From positions 1 through 15,974 of the forward strand of contig JBEKCP010000057.1 of the NCBI GenBank assembly GCA_050014815.1: 15,974 bases of DNA. The letters run 5' to 3'. The position numbers and the translations under genes were made by a program. Shown one piece after another: positions 8,757-15,974 of this stretch (position 1 is its first letter; every line of letters starts with the position of its first letter). This DNA comes from JBEKCP01 sp050014815 (GTDB taxonomy: Bacteria > Planctomycetota > Planctomycetia > Pirellulales > Thermoguttaceae). Under the pieces are notes generated by a model that saw nothing but the letters and a program-made list of their open reading frames with translations, ran no database searches and was not told where the DNA came from.

Positions 8757-10178
8757 GTGACAGAAAAGGCGTGGGGCGGGGTCTTCGGCGAGGCAACGGA
8801 CCGCCGGGTCGAGGAGTTCACCGAGAGTGTGAGCTTCGACCGGCGGCTCTATGCGCAAGATATCGACGCATCGATCGCCCATGCCCAAATGCTGGCAAAG
8901 GTTGGCCTGCTCACGGCCGACGAGTGCCGGCAGATTGAGCAATCGTTGGGCGATATACGCCGGGAAATTGAGCAGGGGCGATTCCCTTTCCGTACGGAAT
9001 TGGAAGATATCCACATGCACGTCGAGCGGGCCCTCGTGGACCGGCTCGGCGACACGGGCCGAAAACTCCACACCGCCCGCAGCCGCAACGACCAGGTCGC
9101 CACCGACCTGCGGCTCTGGGTCCGCCAGGCTATCGACCAGATCGACGCACTGTTGGTCGACCTCCAGCGGGCCTTCGTCGGCCGTTGCGAGGCGGACGCG
9201 GACGTGATCCTCCCCGGCTATACCCATCTGCAACGGGCGCAGCCGGTCCTGGCCGCCCATTATTGGCTGGCTTATTGCGAGAAGTTCCAACGGGACCGGC
9301 AGCGGCTGGCCGATTGCCGGCGGCGGGCCAACGTCCTCCCGCTGGGCGCGGCGGCCCTGGCCGGCACCAGCCTGCCGATCGATCGGGCGGACGTGGCCGC
9401 CCGATTGGGGTTCGACCAGGTGGCGGCCAACAGCCTCGATGCCGCAAGCGATCGGGATTTCGTCCTCGAGACGGCCTTCGTCCTGGCCATGATCGCCGAG
9501 CACCTGAGCGCCTGGGCCGAGGAATGGATCCTCTGGTCCACCGTGGAGTTCGGTTTCCTCAAGTTGCCCCAGGCATTTTGCACCGGCTCGTCCATCATGC
9601 CACAGAAGGTCAATCCGGACGTGCTGGAATTGGTCCGCGGCAAGACGGCGCGGGTGGTGGGCAATCTACAGACCCTCTTGGTGCTGCTCAAGGGCCTGCC
9701 GCTGGCCTACAACCGTGATCTCCAGGAGGACAAGCAGCCGCTGTTCGACTCGTTCGACACGGTCCGCGCTTCGCTGGAGCTGGCGGCCCCGCTGGTGGCG
9801 CAAGCCGTGTTGGACAGCCGGGCCATTGCCCAGCGGCTCGACCTCGGCCATCTCGATGCCACGGCGCTGATGGAGTACCTGATCCGGCGTGGCATAGCGC
9901 AGCGGACGGCCCACGGGCTGGTCGGCCGGCTCGTGCGCAAGGCCCTGGACCAGGGCGTGCGGTTGGCGGATTTGCCGATTGCCGATTTCCAGCAGGCCGT
10001 GCCCGATCTGGACGACGGCGTTTATCGGGTGCTGGGGCCGCGGCAAGCGGTGGCTGCGATGACCAGCTACGGCTCGACCGCCCCCGAGCAAGTCCGACGG
10101 CAAGTGGAACTTTGGAAGGAGCGCCTGGGGAGACAAGGAGACACGGAGACAAGGAGACAAGGAGAAAAAAAGGCATGA
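8757..10178 (+). CDS. argH: Argininosuccinate lyase
   Basis: This cytoplasmic enzyme cleaves argininosuccinate to arginine and fumarate, the last step of arginine synthesis. The 473-residue protein starts at GTG 8757 (MTEKAWGGVFGEATD, matching the usual WGGRF start of ArgH); the ribosome-binding site is weak. Signature elements in order are TARSRNDQVATD at 107-118, GYTHLQRAQP at 154-163 with catalytic-base candidate His157, SSIMPQKVNP at 278-287 (fumarase/aspartase superfamily signature with the catalytic Ser loop) and AYNRDLQEDKQ at 317-327. The usual signature reads MPQKKNP, so Val285 in place of Lys is a mild variation. The family normally ends near residue 457 (LWKERL). The last 16 residues, GRQGDTETRRQGEKKA, are encoded by an 8-nt tandem repeat. 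The stop overlaps the next gene's start as ATGA, so the two are translationally coupled. Confidence 0.96.
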   Translation: MTEKAWGGVFGEATDRRVEEFTESVSFDRRLYAQDIDASIAHAQMLAKVGLLTADECRQIEQSLGDIRREIEQGRFPFRTELEDIHMHVERALVDRLGDTGRKLHTARSRNDQVATDLRLWVRQAIDQIDALLVDLQRAFVGRCEADADVILPGYTHLQRAQPVLAAHYWLAYCEKFQRDRQRLADCRRRANVLPLGAAALAGTSLPIDRADVAARLGFDQVAANSLDAASDRDFVLETAFVLAMIAEHLSAWAEEWILWSTVEFGFLKLPQAFCTGSSIMPQKVNPDVLELVRGKTARVVGNLQTLLVLLKGLPLAYNRDLQEDKQPLFDSFDTVRASLELAAPLVAQAVLDSRAIAQRLDLGHLDATALMEYLIRRGIAQRTAHGLVGRLVRKALDQGVRLADLPIADFQQAVPDLDDGVYRVLGPRQAVAAMTSYGSTAPEQVRRQVELWKERLGRQGDTETRRQGEKKA

Positions 10179-10229
10179 ACGGTCCAATTCGTCTCCTTGT
10201 CTCCTTGTCTCCTTGTCTCCTTGTCTTTT
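10127..10229. repeat. 8-nt GGAGACAA tandem repeats in inverted arms across the argH/HEAT gene junction
   Basis: The left arm 10127-10164 repeats GGAGACAA; the right arm 10191-10229 repeats its complement TTGTCTCC. A 20-bp perfect stem forms between 10145-10164 and 10193-10212, extendable past one mismatch, with 28 nt between the arms. The left arm encodes the argH C-terminal tail and the right arm encodes LLVSLSPCLLV in the next protein's signal peptide. Confidence 0.85.
10159..10164 (+). promoter_or_regulatory. Ribosome-binding site of the HEAT-repeat gene, inside the repeat stem
   Basis: AAGGAG lies 10 nt before ATG 10175 and supports that start over the upstream in-frame ATG at 10112. It belongs to the left repeat arm and would pair with CTCCTT of the right arm, so it could be masked in a free transcript and exposed by ribosomes finishing argH. 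Confidence 0.6.
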
Positions 10230-12538
10230 CTTGCTTGCTGGCGACGGTCGGTGTCCGGGCCCAGGACGAAGAACCTCCGGCCGCGAAACCGGCTGCCAAG
10301 GCGAAGCCGAAGGCGGCGGGAAAGGCCAAGACCGCGGAGAAGGGGACCCCGATGGGCGGCATCGAGAAGCCGGAGGACCCGGCCGTCCTGGCGATCCTGG
10401 CTGTCAAGCCCGAGACGCCGCCGGAGTGCTTTCGGATGGCGCGGACGTTGGCGCGTCTGCACCGGCCCGAGCTGGCCCGGCCGCTCTTGAACCAGATCCT
10501 GGCGAGGAATCCGGACGACCAGCAATTGGCGGCGATGGTGGAGGAGTTCGGCTCGCCGGCCTTCACAGAGCTGAGCAACGACCCCGAGCTGCAGCCCGAG
10601 GCCGAGCAACTGGCCGCGGCGGCCTTGGGCGCGATCACCCGCCGGGTCCAGGACCCGAAGCGAATAGCGGACCTCATCCAGCAATTGCAGGACCCCTCCG
10701 AGGCGGTTCGGGCTCAGGCGATCAACGGCCTGCGGCAGGGCCGCGGGGCGGCCGTGGCGGCACTCGTGGCGGCGCTAGCCGACCCGGCAAAGGCCGACCG
10801 GCGCGGGAGTTTCCGCGCCGCCCTGGCGGCCATGCGGACCGAGGCCTTCGAGCCGTTGGCCGGGATCCTCGACTCCGCGGCCGATCTGGAGTTGAAGATC
10901 CAGGTGATGGAAGTGCTGGCCGACATGAAGCTCCCCGGCGCGGCCATTTACCTCTTGGCCCCGGCCTTGGCCGAAACGAGCGATCCGAAGCTCCGCGATG
11001 CGGCCGCCGCCGCGCTCAAGCAGCTCTTGGGCACCATGCCCAGCCGCGCCCAGGCGGCCCAGTGGCTCTACGAGCGGGCCGTCAACTACTTCCGCGGACG
11101 CTTCACGTTGAAGGTCGGCGCCGACGGCCGGGCCGTTCTTTGGCGGTGGGACGCGGCCCAGCGGCAGTGCGTGTCGGAAAGCGTCACGGTCGAGGACGCC
11201 TGCCGCGATATGGCGGCCCGCCTGGCCGGCGACGCCCATGCCCTCGCCCCTGGCGACCGGCAGGTGACGCCCCTGTGGCTTGCAGCGATGCTGGACGAGA
11301 TGGTCTACGCTCAGGGGCTCGATAGGCCGTTGGATTTCGAGAGTCCAAGGGTCCGTGAAATCATGGAGGTGGGGGTCAACTCGATCGACGCGGTATTGGA
11401 ATTCGCGATGGCCCAACGGCATCCGGCGGCAGGCCGGGCAGCCGCCGAGATCCTGGGGCGGTTCAAACAGGCCGACAAGCTGCTCCGCCGGGGGCAGGAG
11501 CCCGCGGCGCTGGTCCGGGCGGTCCGCAGCCCCGATCGGCGGCTCCGACTGGCCGCGCTGGAGGCGATCGTCCGGCTCGACCCCGACGGGCCCTATCCCG
11601 GATCGAGCTGGGTCCCCGAGTCCCTGGCCTTCCTGGCGGCGAGCCGCGGCTCCCGCCGCGCGCTGGTGGCTACCGCCGACCCCAACGGATTGCCCGACCT
11701 CGTCGCCGCGCTGGCCGCCAGACACATCGGCGCGGACAACGCGACCTTCGGACGAGAAACGGTCCGAATGGCCCTCGACTCGCCGGACTACGAAACGGTG
11801 CTGATCGACGCGGGCATCGGCAACCCGGCGATCGAGACCACCATCCAGGAGCTTCGCCAGGACTATCGCACGGCGATGCTGCCGATCGGGGTGATAGCGC
11901 GATCGGGATTCTTCGAGCGGGCCCAACGGGTCGCACGCGACGACCCCCGCACGCTGGCGCTCGTGCGACCGCACTCGATGGATACGGCCGAGGCCGAACT
12001 CAACCAACTGGCCGCCATCTCGCCGCGGGAAGCGATGGGCTTCCAGGAGCGCCGACAGCAGGCGGCCAGGGCACTGGCGTGCCTGGCCACCCTGGCCAAC
12101 TCCCCCCGCAAACTCTACGATCTTTCGGGGACGGAGGACGCGGTCTCGACCGGGCTCTATGCGCCGGGGCTGGGCGACCGGGTCGCCGCCGTCCTGGCCG
12201 ACATGCCCAGCCTCCGGAGCCAACTGGCGCTGGTGGACCTGGCCAGCCGCCACGCGCAGCCCCTGGCGGTCCGCAAGGCGGCGGCCAAGGCATTTCGCAC
12301 AAGTACCGAGAAGCACGGCCTCCTCTTGCCGGAAGAGGCCATCCGCCGCCAGTACGACCGCTATCAACGCAGCAAGGACCTCGACCTGGACACCCAGCAC
12401 GTGCTGGGATTGCTCCTGGACGCGATCGAGGCCCGGCTGGAGGCCAGTGGGCTTGGCGCCGTGTCGGGCAAGAAGCCCGAGAGACTTCCACCGGGCGAGA
12501 AGCCGGCCGAGAAAAAGCCGGAGATCATTGCAAAATGA
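10175..12538 (+). CDS. Secreted HEAT-repeat-like helical protein, function unknown
   Basis: The chosen start, ATG 10175, gives 787 residues. It overlaps the argH stop as ATGA, has AAGGAG 10 nt upstream and is immediately followed by a signal peptide; the longer frame from 10112 would put 21 charged residues before it. The signal is MNGPIRLLVSLSPCLLVFSC then a further hydrophobic run, with probable cleavage after VRA at residue 29. A Lys/Ala/Pro-rich linker spans about 31-60. The rest is almost entirely helical. It has HEAT-like units at about 130-310 (LIQQLQDPSEAVRAQAINGL; LKIQVMEVLADMKLPGAAIY; SDPKLRDAAAAALKQLLG) and further possible units at about 450-500 (VRSPDRRLRLAALEAIVRLD). The C-terminus is again Lys/Pro-rich. 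No catalytic motif was found. It is likely an envelope or periplasmic scaffold; large secreted HEAT proteins are typical of planctomycetes. Its coupling to argH looks like a consequence of gene packing and need not mean a functional link. Confidence 0.85.
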   Translation: MNGPIRLLVSLSPCLLVFSCLLATVGVRAQDEEPPAAKPAAKAKPKAAGKAKTAEKGTPMGGIEKPEDPAVLAILAVKPETPPECFRMARTLARLHRPELARPLLNQILARNPDDQQLAAMVEEFGSPAFTELSNDPELQPEAEQLAAAALGAITRRVQDPKRIADLIQQLQDPSEAVRAQAINGLRQGRGAAVAALVAALADPAKADRRGSFRAALAAMRTEAFEPLAGILDSAADLELKIQVMEVLADMKLPGAAIYLLAPALAETSDPKLRDAAAAALKQLLGTMPSRAQAAQWLYERAVNYFRGRFTLKVGADGRAVLWRWDAAQRQCVSESVTVEDACRDMAARLAGDAHALAPGDRQVTPLWLAAMLDEMVYAQGLDRPLDFESPRVREIMEVGVNSIDAVLEFAMAQRHPAAGRAAAEILGRFKQADKLLRRGQEPAALVRAVRSPDRRLRLAALEAIVRLDPDGPYPGSSWVPESLAFLAASRGSRRALVATADPNGLPDLVAALAARHIGADNATFGRETVRMALDSPDYETVLIDAGIGNPAIETTIQELRQDYRTAMLPIGVIARSGFFERAQRVARDDPRTLALVRPHSMDTAEAELNQLAAISPREAMGFQERRQQAARALACLATLANSPRKLYDLSGTEDAVSTGLYAPGLGDRVAAVLADMPSLRSQLALVDLASRHAQPLAVRKAAAKAFRTSTEKHGLLLPEEAIRRQYDRYQRSKDLDLDTQHVLGLLLDAIEARLEASGLGAVSGKKPERLPPGEKPAEKKPEIIAK

Positions 12539-12720
12539 GAATTGCAAATTGCAAATTGCAAATTGAAGACGCGGCCTCCAGCAGGTTCGTTCGTCCCCGC
12601 AATGGTTCTGTGGGGCTTGACGATACTGGCCGGGCACGGCGCCCTCGGCTTCCGTTCGCCCTGCTCAATTTGCAATTTGCAATTCTCAATTTGCAATTTG
12701 CAACCTCAATCCCCAATCCC
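12537..12720. repeat. ATTGCAA 7-nt repeats in inverted arms, plus two CAATCCC units
   Basis: The left arm 12537-12566 contains three to four ATTGCAA units and begins within the TGA stop of the HEAT-repeat gene. The right arm 12665-12687 is the perfect complement of a 23-nt version one unit shorter, followed by a second copy at 12688-12703 and CAATCCC twice at 12707-12720. The 98-nt core (12567-12664) has no gene or known motif. The whole intergenic space before the sigma-54 activator is this element. Confidence 0.8.
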
Positions 12721-12725
12721 TTCCT

Positions 12726-13778
<1,053 letters not shown>

Positions 13779-13780
13779 CA

Positions 13781-13832
13781 GGGGGCTTTTCCTCCAAAGC
13801 GCTCAAAAGCCCCCGGACTGCGTCCGGGGGTT
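13781..13832. repeat. Partial GCA-loop REP pair after the sigma-54 activator
   Basis: The right unit 13805-13832 is identical over 28 nt to 8597-8624 (stem CCCCCGGAC/GTCCGGGGG, loop TGC). The left unit is reduced to GGGGGCTTTT at 13781-13790, 2 nt after the TAG stop. The 14-nt spacer has the same length as in the complete pair. The remaining half can still pair with AAAAGCCCCC at 13805-13814 and might act as a weak terminator. Confidence 0.8.
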
Positions 13833-13904
13833 CGAGCGCCCGGGGCTACTGTTCGCCCCCGTGCTCCTGGTGTAGGATTCTCATGCGTTCCATAGCAGCA
13901 TTGC

Positions 13905-13910
13905 GGGAGG
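13905..13910 (+). promoter_or_regulatory. Ribosome-binding site that decides the ATPase start
   Basis: GGGAGG abuts the first ATG (13911) with no spacing but lies 6 nt before the second ATG (13917). The second is therefore the likelier start. No convincing promoter was seen in 13833-13904. Confidence 0.6.
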
Positions 13911-13916
13911 ATGGCC

Positions 13917-15119
13917 ATGTTCCTCAGTCGTTTCGGCGTGAAGAACTACAAGTGTCTGGGCGAGATCGACATCCCGCTGACGCCCATCCACGTCCTGATC
14001 GGGCAGAACGACGCCGGCAAGACAAGCCTGCTGGAAGCAATGGCGGCGTTCTACGAAAGCTCGCAAAAACAATTGCCGCAATTGTTCCCCGAGCCCTGGA
14101 CTGGGCGGGAGTTGGTATTTCACGGAAGCCAGCGCGGGACTGTCGAGTTTTCGGGAGAATGGAGCCCGATTCAGAGCGAGGTCCTGCCAGCCAACACGAG
14201 GCCGCGGTTATGCTATGGGTTCTCATGCCGATTTCACCGGGAGGGGAAAGGCTGCATGGTTGCGAAGGAGTGGATCGAGCAGGCGGGCGCGCGGCGAGAC
14301 CTACCCCCCGTCCGTCACGGGGCCTCGACAGCGGCGTGCTCATGGAACCGCGGGGCGCCGCAGATCACCGGCCTCGACCTTGACCCGGCCCTGGCTTCGC
14401 TGCGCGTAGACAGGTACTCGCTCGATGCGAAAACAATGAGAGCGCCTGCTGTAATTACCGCATGTCCCAAGTTCCGGCTCGGCCCCGACGGCTTTGGGTT
14501 GCCAACATTGCTCGACGATATCCTGGGCAATGACCCCGAACGCTTCCTGGCGCTTCGCGCCGATTTTTGCCGCCACTTTCCCCAGTTCCGGGGCATCCAG
14601 TTGCGCTCGGTAGATGCCCTTGACCGCAGCTTCCATCCTAAGAAAGGCATTTACACCTCGACCACGCGTGTCGGGAAGGGCATCGTTCTGGAAATGCAGT
14701 CCGGCCACACCATTCATGCTCAGCAGGCGTCAGACGGCGCCATCCTCTTCCTAGGCTTTCTCGCTCTTAGCTACCTACCCGAGCCTCCGACATTACTGTT
14801 GATCGAAGAACCTGAGAACGGCATTTACCCAAAACGGCTCGCTGAGGTCATTCAGCTTCTCAAGCAATTGGTTTACCGCTCCGAGGGCCCGGCTTTCCCG
14901 CAGATCATCCTGTCCACCCACTCGCCCTACGTTTTGAGCTTCTTCGAGCCCGACGAAGTAACATTCCTCAGTCGTCCGGCCGACAACCCGGAGGGCGCGG
15001 TCCGTGCCCGGCCGTTGCGCGACGCCCCGAACATTCGCGAAAAGCTGGCCCGCGACGAACTCTACCTCGGCGAGCTTTGGTACAACTTCAGCGAGGAGGA
15101 GATTTTCGACAATGCCTGA
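13917..15119 (+). CDS. OLD/RecF-like AAA ATPase, ATPase half of a putative defence module
   Basis: The product is 400 residues from ATG 13917 (MFLSRFGVKNYKCL), a RecF/SMC-like ATPase of the AAA_15/AAA_21 type. The N-terminal strand FGVKNYKCLGEIDIPLTPI leads into Walker A, IGQNDAGKTSLLEA, near residues 28-41. A variable middle of about 215 residues follows, including a Cys/Arg-rich stretch near 97-145. The C-terminal lobe has the ABC-like signature QQASDGAILFLG near 269-280, Walker B LLLIEEPENGIYP near 293-305 and the switch-region STHSPYVLSFF near 333-343. The architecture matches ATPase subunits of OLD, Gabija-A, PARIS-A and similar anti-phage systems, but it lacks the C-terminal TOPRIM domain of OLD. 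A TOPRIM-like protein is instead encoded immediately downstream with an 8-bp overlap. Codon use looks less GC-biased than in the flanking genes (more AAT, CAA, TTA, ATT), compatible with horizontal transfer. All ATPase motifs are intact. The defence role is inferred. Confidence 0.85.
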   Translation: MFLSRFGVKNYKCLGEIDIPLTPIHVLIGQNDAGKTSLLEAMAAFYESSQKQLPQLFPEPWTGRELVFHGSQRGTVEFSGEWSPIQSEVLPANTRPRLCYGFSCRFHREGKGCMVAKEWIEQAGARRDLPPVRHGASTAACSWNRGAPQITGLDLDPALASLRVDRYSLDAKTMRAPAVITACPKFRLGPDGFGLPTLLDDILGNDPERFLALRADFCRHFPQFRGIQLRSVDALDRSFHPKKGIYTSTTRVGKGIVLEMQSGHTIHAQQASDGAILFLGFLALSYLPEPPTLLLIEEPENGIYPKRLAEVIQLLKQLVYRSEGPAFPQIILSTHSPYVLSFFEPDEVTFLSRPADNPEGAVRARPLRDAPNIREKLARDELYLGELWYNFSEEEIFDNA

Positions 15120-15795
15120 GGCAGCGGTCGTGGTCGAGGTCTTTGGCGAAGGCAAAGCGGACATCGGAGCGGACCCCAACCCGAGACGCCCGACCGCGGG
15201 AATCGTCCCGATCCTCCTGGACCGATTGTGCGGAAGGCCCGGCCGCATGCTCGTCAAGTGCATGCCGATACCGTATCTCCAGCGAAAGAGGCTCCACCAG
15301 AAGGTGCAGGTCGCCAAGCAGCAGGCACACGGCCACGGATCGCATGCCGCCGTTTTCGTGGTCGATTCAGAGGGCGGGCCGAAGGAGTTGAAAGCGAAAC
15401 GGGCTCAGTTGGAGGAAGGGCGGGACCGCAAGCTGCCCGACTTCCCCATGGCGGTTGGAGTCGCCCACCCGTGCATTGAAAGTTGGCTCTTGGCGGACGC
15501 GGCTGCAATTCGGCGCGGCTTGGATCTGCCTGCTACGCCGGCGGTTCCAGCCGACCCGGAAAGCCTGCCCGCCCCATGTCATGATGCCGACGAGAATCCC
15601 AAGAGAGTGCTGTGCAAATTGGCGGGGGTGGCGAAGAAAGAGCTTTCTGCCGACGAGAAGGATTGCATTGCCCGTGCCATGAACGATCTGGCTTTGGTGC
15701 GGCAGCGCTGCCCGTTGGGGTTCGCACCGTTCGCCGACGAGGCGGAAAGACATATCCGCCCGCTCTTCAAAGAGCCGTTGAAGGAACAAGCTTGA
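15112..15795 (+). CDS. Small TOPRIM-like protein (DUF4276-type), putative effector of the ATPase pair
   Basis: The product is 227 residues from ATG 15112, overlapping the ATPase stop by 8 bp and preceded by a strong GAGGAGGA about 11 nt upstream, so the two are co-translated. The pattern is that of small TOPRIM-like proteins. AVVVEVFGEGKADI near 5-18 has acidic Glu9/Glu13 in place of the usual V-E-G-x-x-E. A helical basic stretch with conserved His/Lys follows, then AAVFVVDSEG near 79-88 (Asp85, Glu87: the TOPRIM D-x-D/E motif). HPCIESWLLAD near 119-129 carries Glu123 and Asp129, like the (I/L)-E-(A/S)-W-L-L-A-D segment of DUF4276-type proteins. NPKR sits near 162-165, followed by a helical C-terminus. 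TOPRIM domains here usually act as metal-dependent nucleases. Glu9 is followed by Val where Gly is normal, so activity is uncertain. Family assignment is by motif memory; the function as a defence nuclease is inferred from the partner. Confidence 0.7.
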   Translation: MPEAAVVVEVFGEGKADIGADPNPRRPTAGIVPILLDRLCGRPGRMLVKCMPIPYLQRKRLHQKVQVAKQQAHGHGSHAAVFVVDSEGGPKELKAKRAQLEEGRDRKLPDFPMAVGVAHPCIESWLLADAAAIRRGLDLPATPAVPADPESLPAPCHDADENPKRVLCKLAGVAKKELSADEKDCIARAMNDLALVRQRCPLGFAPFADEAERHIRPLFKEPLKEQA

Positions 15796-15800
15796 TAATT

Positions 15801-15879
15801 GGGTGGCACGCCCTGAGGAACGAAGGGCGTGGAAGGTCCGGAAGCCACGCCCTTCGCTCCGCTCAGGGACGTGCCACCC
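15801..15879. repeat. Imperfect 32/35-nt inverted repeat between convergent genes
   Basis: The left arm 15801-15832 begins GGGTGGCACG and ends CGAAGGGCGTGG; the right arm 15845-15879 is its near complement with about three extra bases. The loop is 12 nt. There is no T-tract on either side. It separates the TOPRIM-like gene from scpB, so it may stop transcription from both directions, or be another mobile palindrome. The rest of the gap, 15880-15901, shows nothing. Confidence 0.75.
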
Positions 15880-15901
15880 GTCGCTTGCCCCGCCCTGCCA
15901 A

Positions 15902-15974
15902 CTACTGCCGATCGAGGTCCTCGCTCTGGGGCAGGTCGGCCAGGGTCTGGAGACCGAAGAGCCGCAGGAATCGC
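15902..15974 (-). CDS. scpB: 3' end of ScpB (segregation and condensation protein B)
   Basis: Only the last 23 codons and the TAG stop (15904-15902) are inside the window. The residues RFLRLFGLQTLADLPQSEDL match the ScpB C-terminus, where a winged-helix ends in T-x-x-F-L-x-x-F-G-L-x-(S/T)-L-x-(D/E)-L-P. ScpB binds ScpA and SMC in the bacterial condensin that compacts chromosomes. The identification rests on this short segment only. The gene converges on the ATPase/TOPRIM pair. Confidence 0.6.
   Translation of the reverse strand, partial: RFLRLFGLQTLADLPQSEDLDRQ

Noticed and set aside
10112..10174. Upstream ATG start of the HEAT-repeat gene adding 21 residues
   Set aside because: The added residues are a charged repeat translation that would precede the signal peptide; ATG 10175 has AAGGAG and an ATGA overlap with argH.
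15801..15815. GGTGGCACG as a sigma-54 -24 element
   Set aside because: The required TTGC at the -12 position is absent; the word is part of the inverted repeat arm.

Overview
The window is GC-rich, tightly packed bacterial chromosome. It is most consistent with a planctomycete (Pirellulales-like). This is inferred from the gene repertoire (a secreted HEAT-repeat protein, a stand-alone sigma-54 activator, a small Cys/Pro-rich lipoprotein) and from the many short hairpin and tandem repeats at gene borders. No rRNA or marker gene confirms it. No tRNA, rRNA, CRISPR array or insertion-sequence transposase was seen.

Layout, left to right. Bases 1-3261 (minus) carry carB, the large subunit of carbamoyl-phosphate synthase, complete except for its last few codons beyond the left edge. 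Its leader contains a 111-bp element with perfect 24-bp inverted arms. Divergent from it, 3606-3950 (plus) encodes a small lipoprotein. Bases 4039-4192 are a symmetric block of six hairpins abutting a decayed PIN-domain (VapC-type) toxin fragment. Bases 4409-5195 (minus) encode a zeta-toxin-like kinase overlapping a 66-residue partner, a probable toxin-antitoxin pair. Bases 5326-8454 (minus) hold one 1042-codon frame that joins a complete GTP-type PEP carboxykinase to a complete class I/II aminotransferase, the most unusual gene here.

From 8677 everything reads rightward up to 15795: a near-consensus promoter, argH (argininosuccinate lyase), a translationally coupled secreted HEAT-repeat protein, a PspF-like sigma-54 activator, and an overlapping gene pair encoding an OLD/RecF-like ATPase and a small TOPRIM-like protein. 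That pair has the architecture of an ATPase-nuclease defence module. The 3' end of scpB lies at the right edge, convergent with it.

How the genes fit together: carB makes carbamoyl phosphate for arginine and pyrimidine synthesis and argH performs the last arginine step. The PEPCK-aminotransferase fusion could connect oxaloacetate, amino-acid nitrogen and PEP. The toxin-antitoxin region and the ATPase/TOPRIM pair are accessory modules, each beside palindromic repeats. Three kinds of short repeat (7-nt TAATCCC, 7-nt ATTGCAA, 8-nt GGAGACAA) sit exactly at gene ends and in places supply stop codons, C-terminal residues, a ribosome-binding site and signal-peptide codons. One hairpin family recurs at 5275, 8554, 8597 and 13805 with stems that covary.
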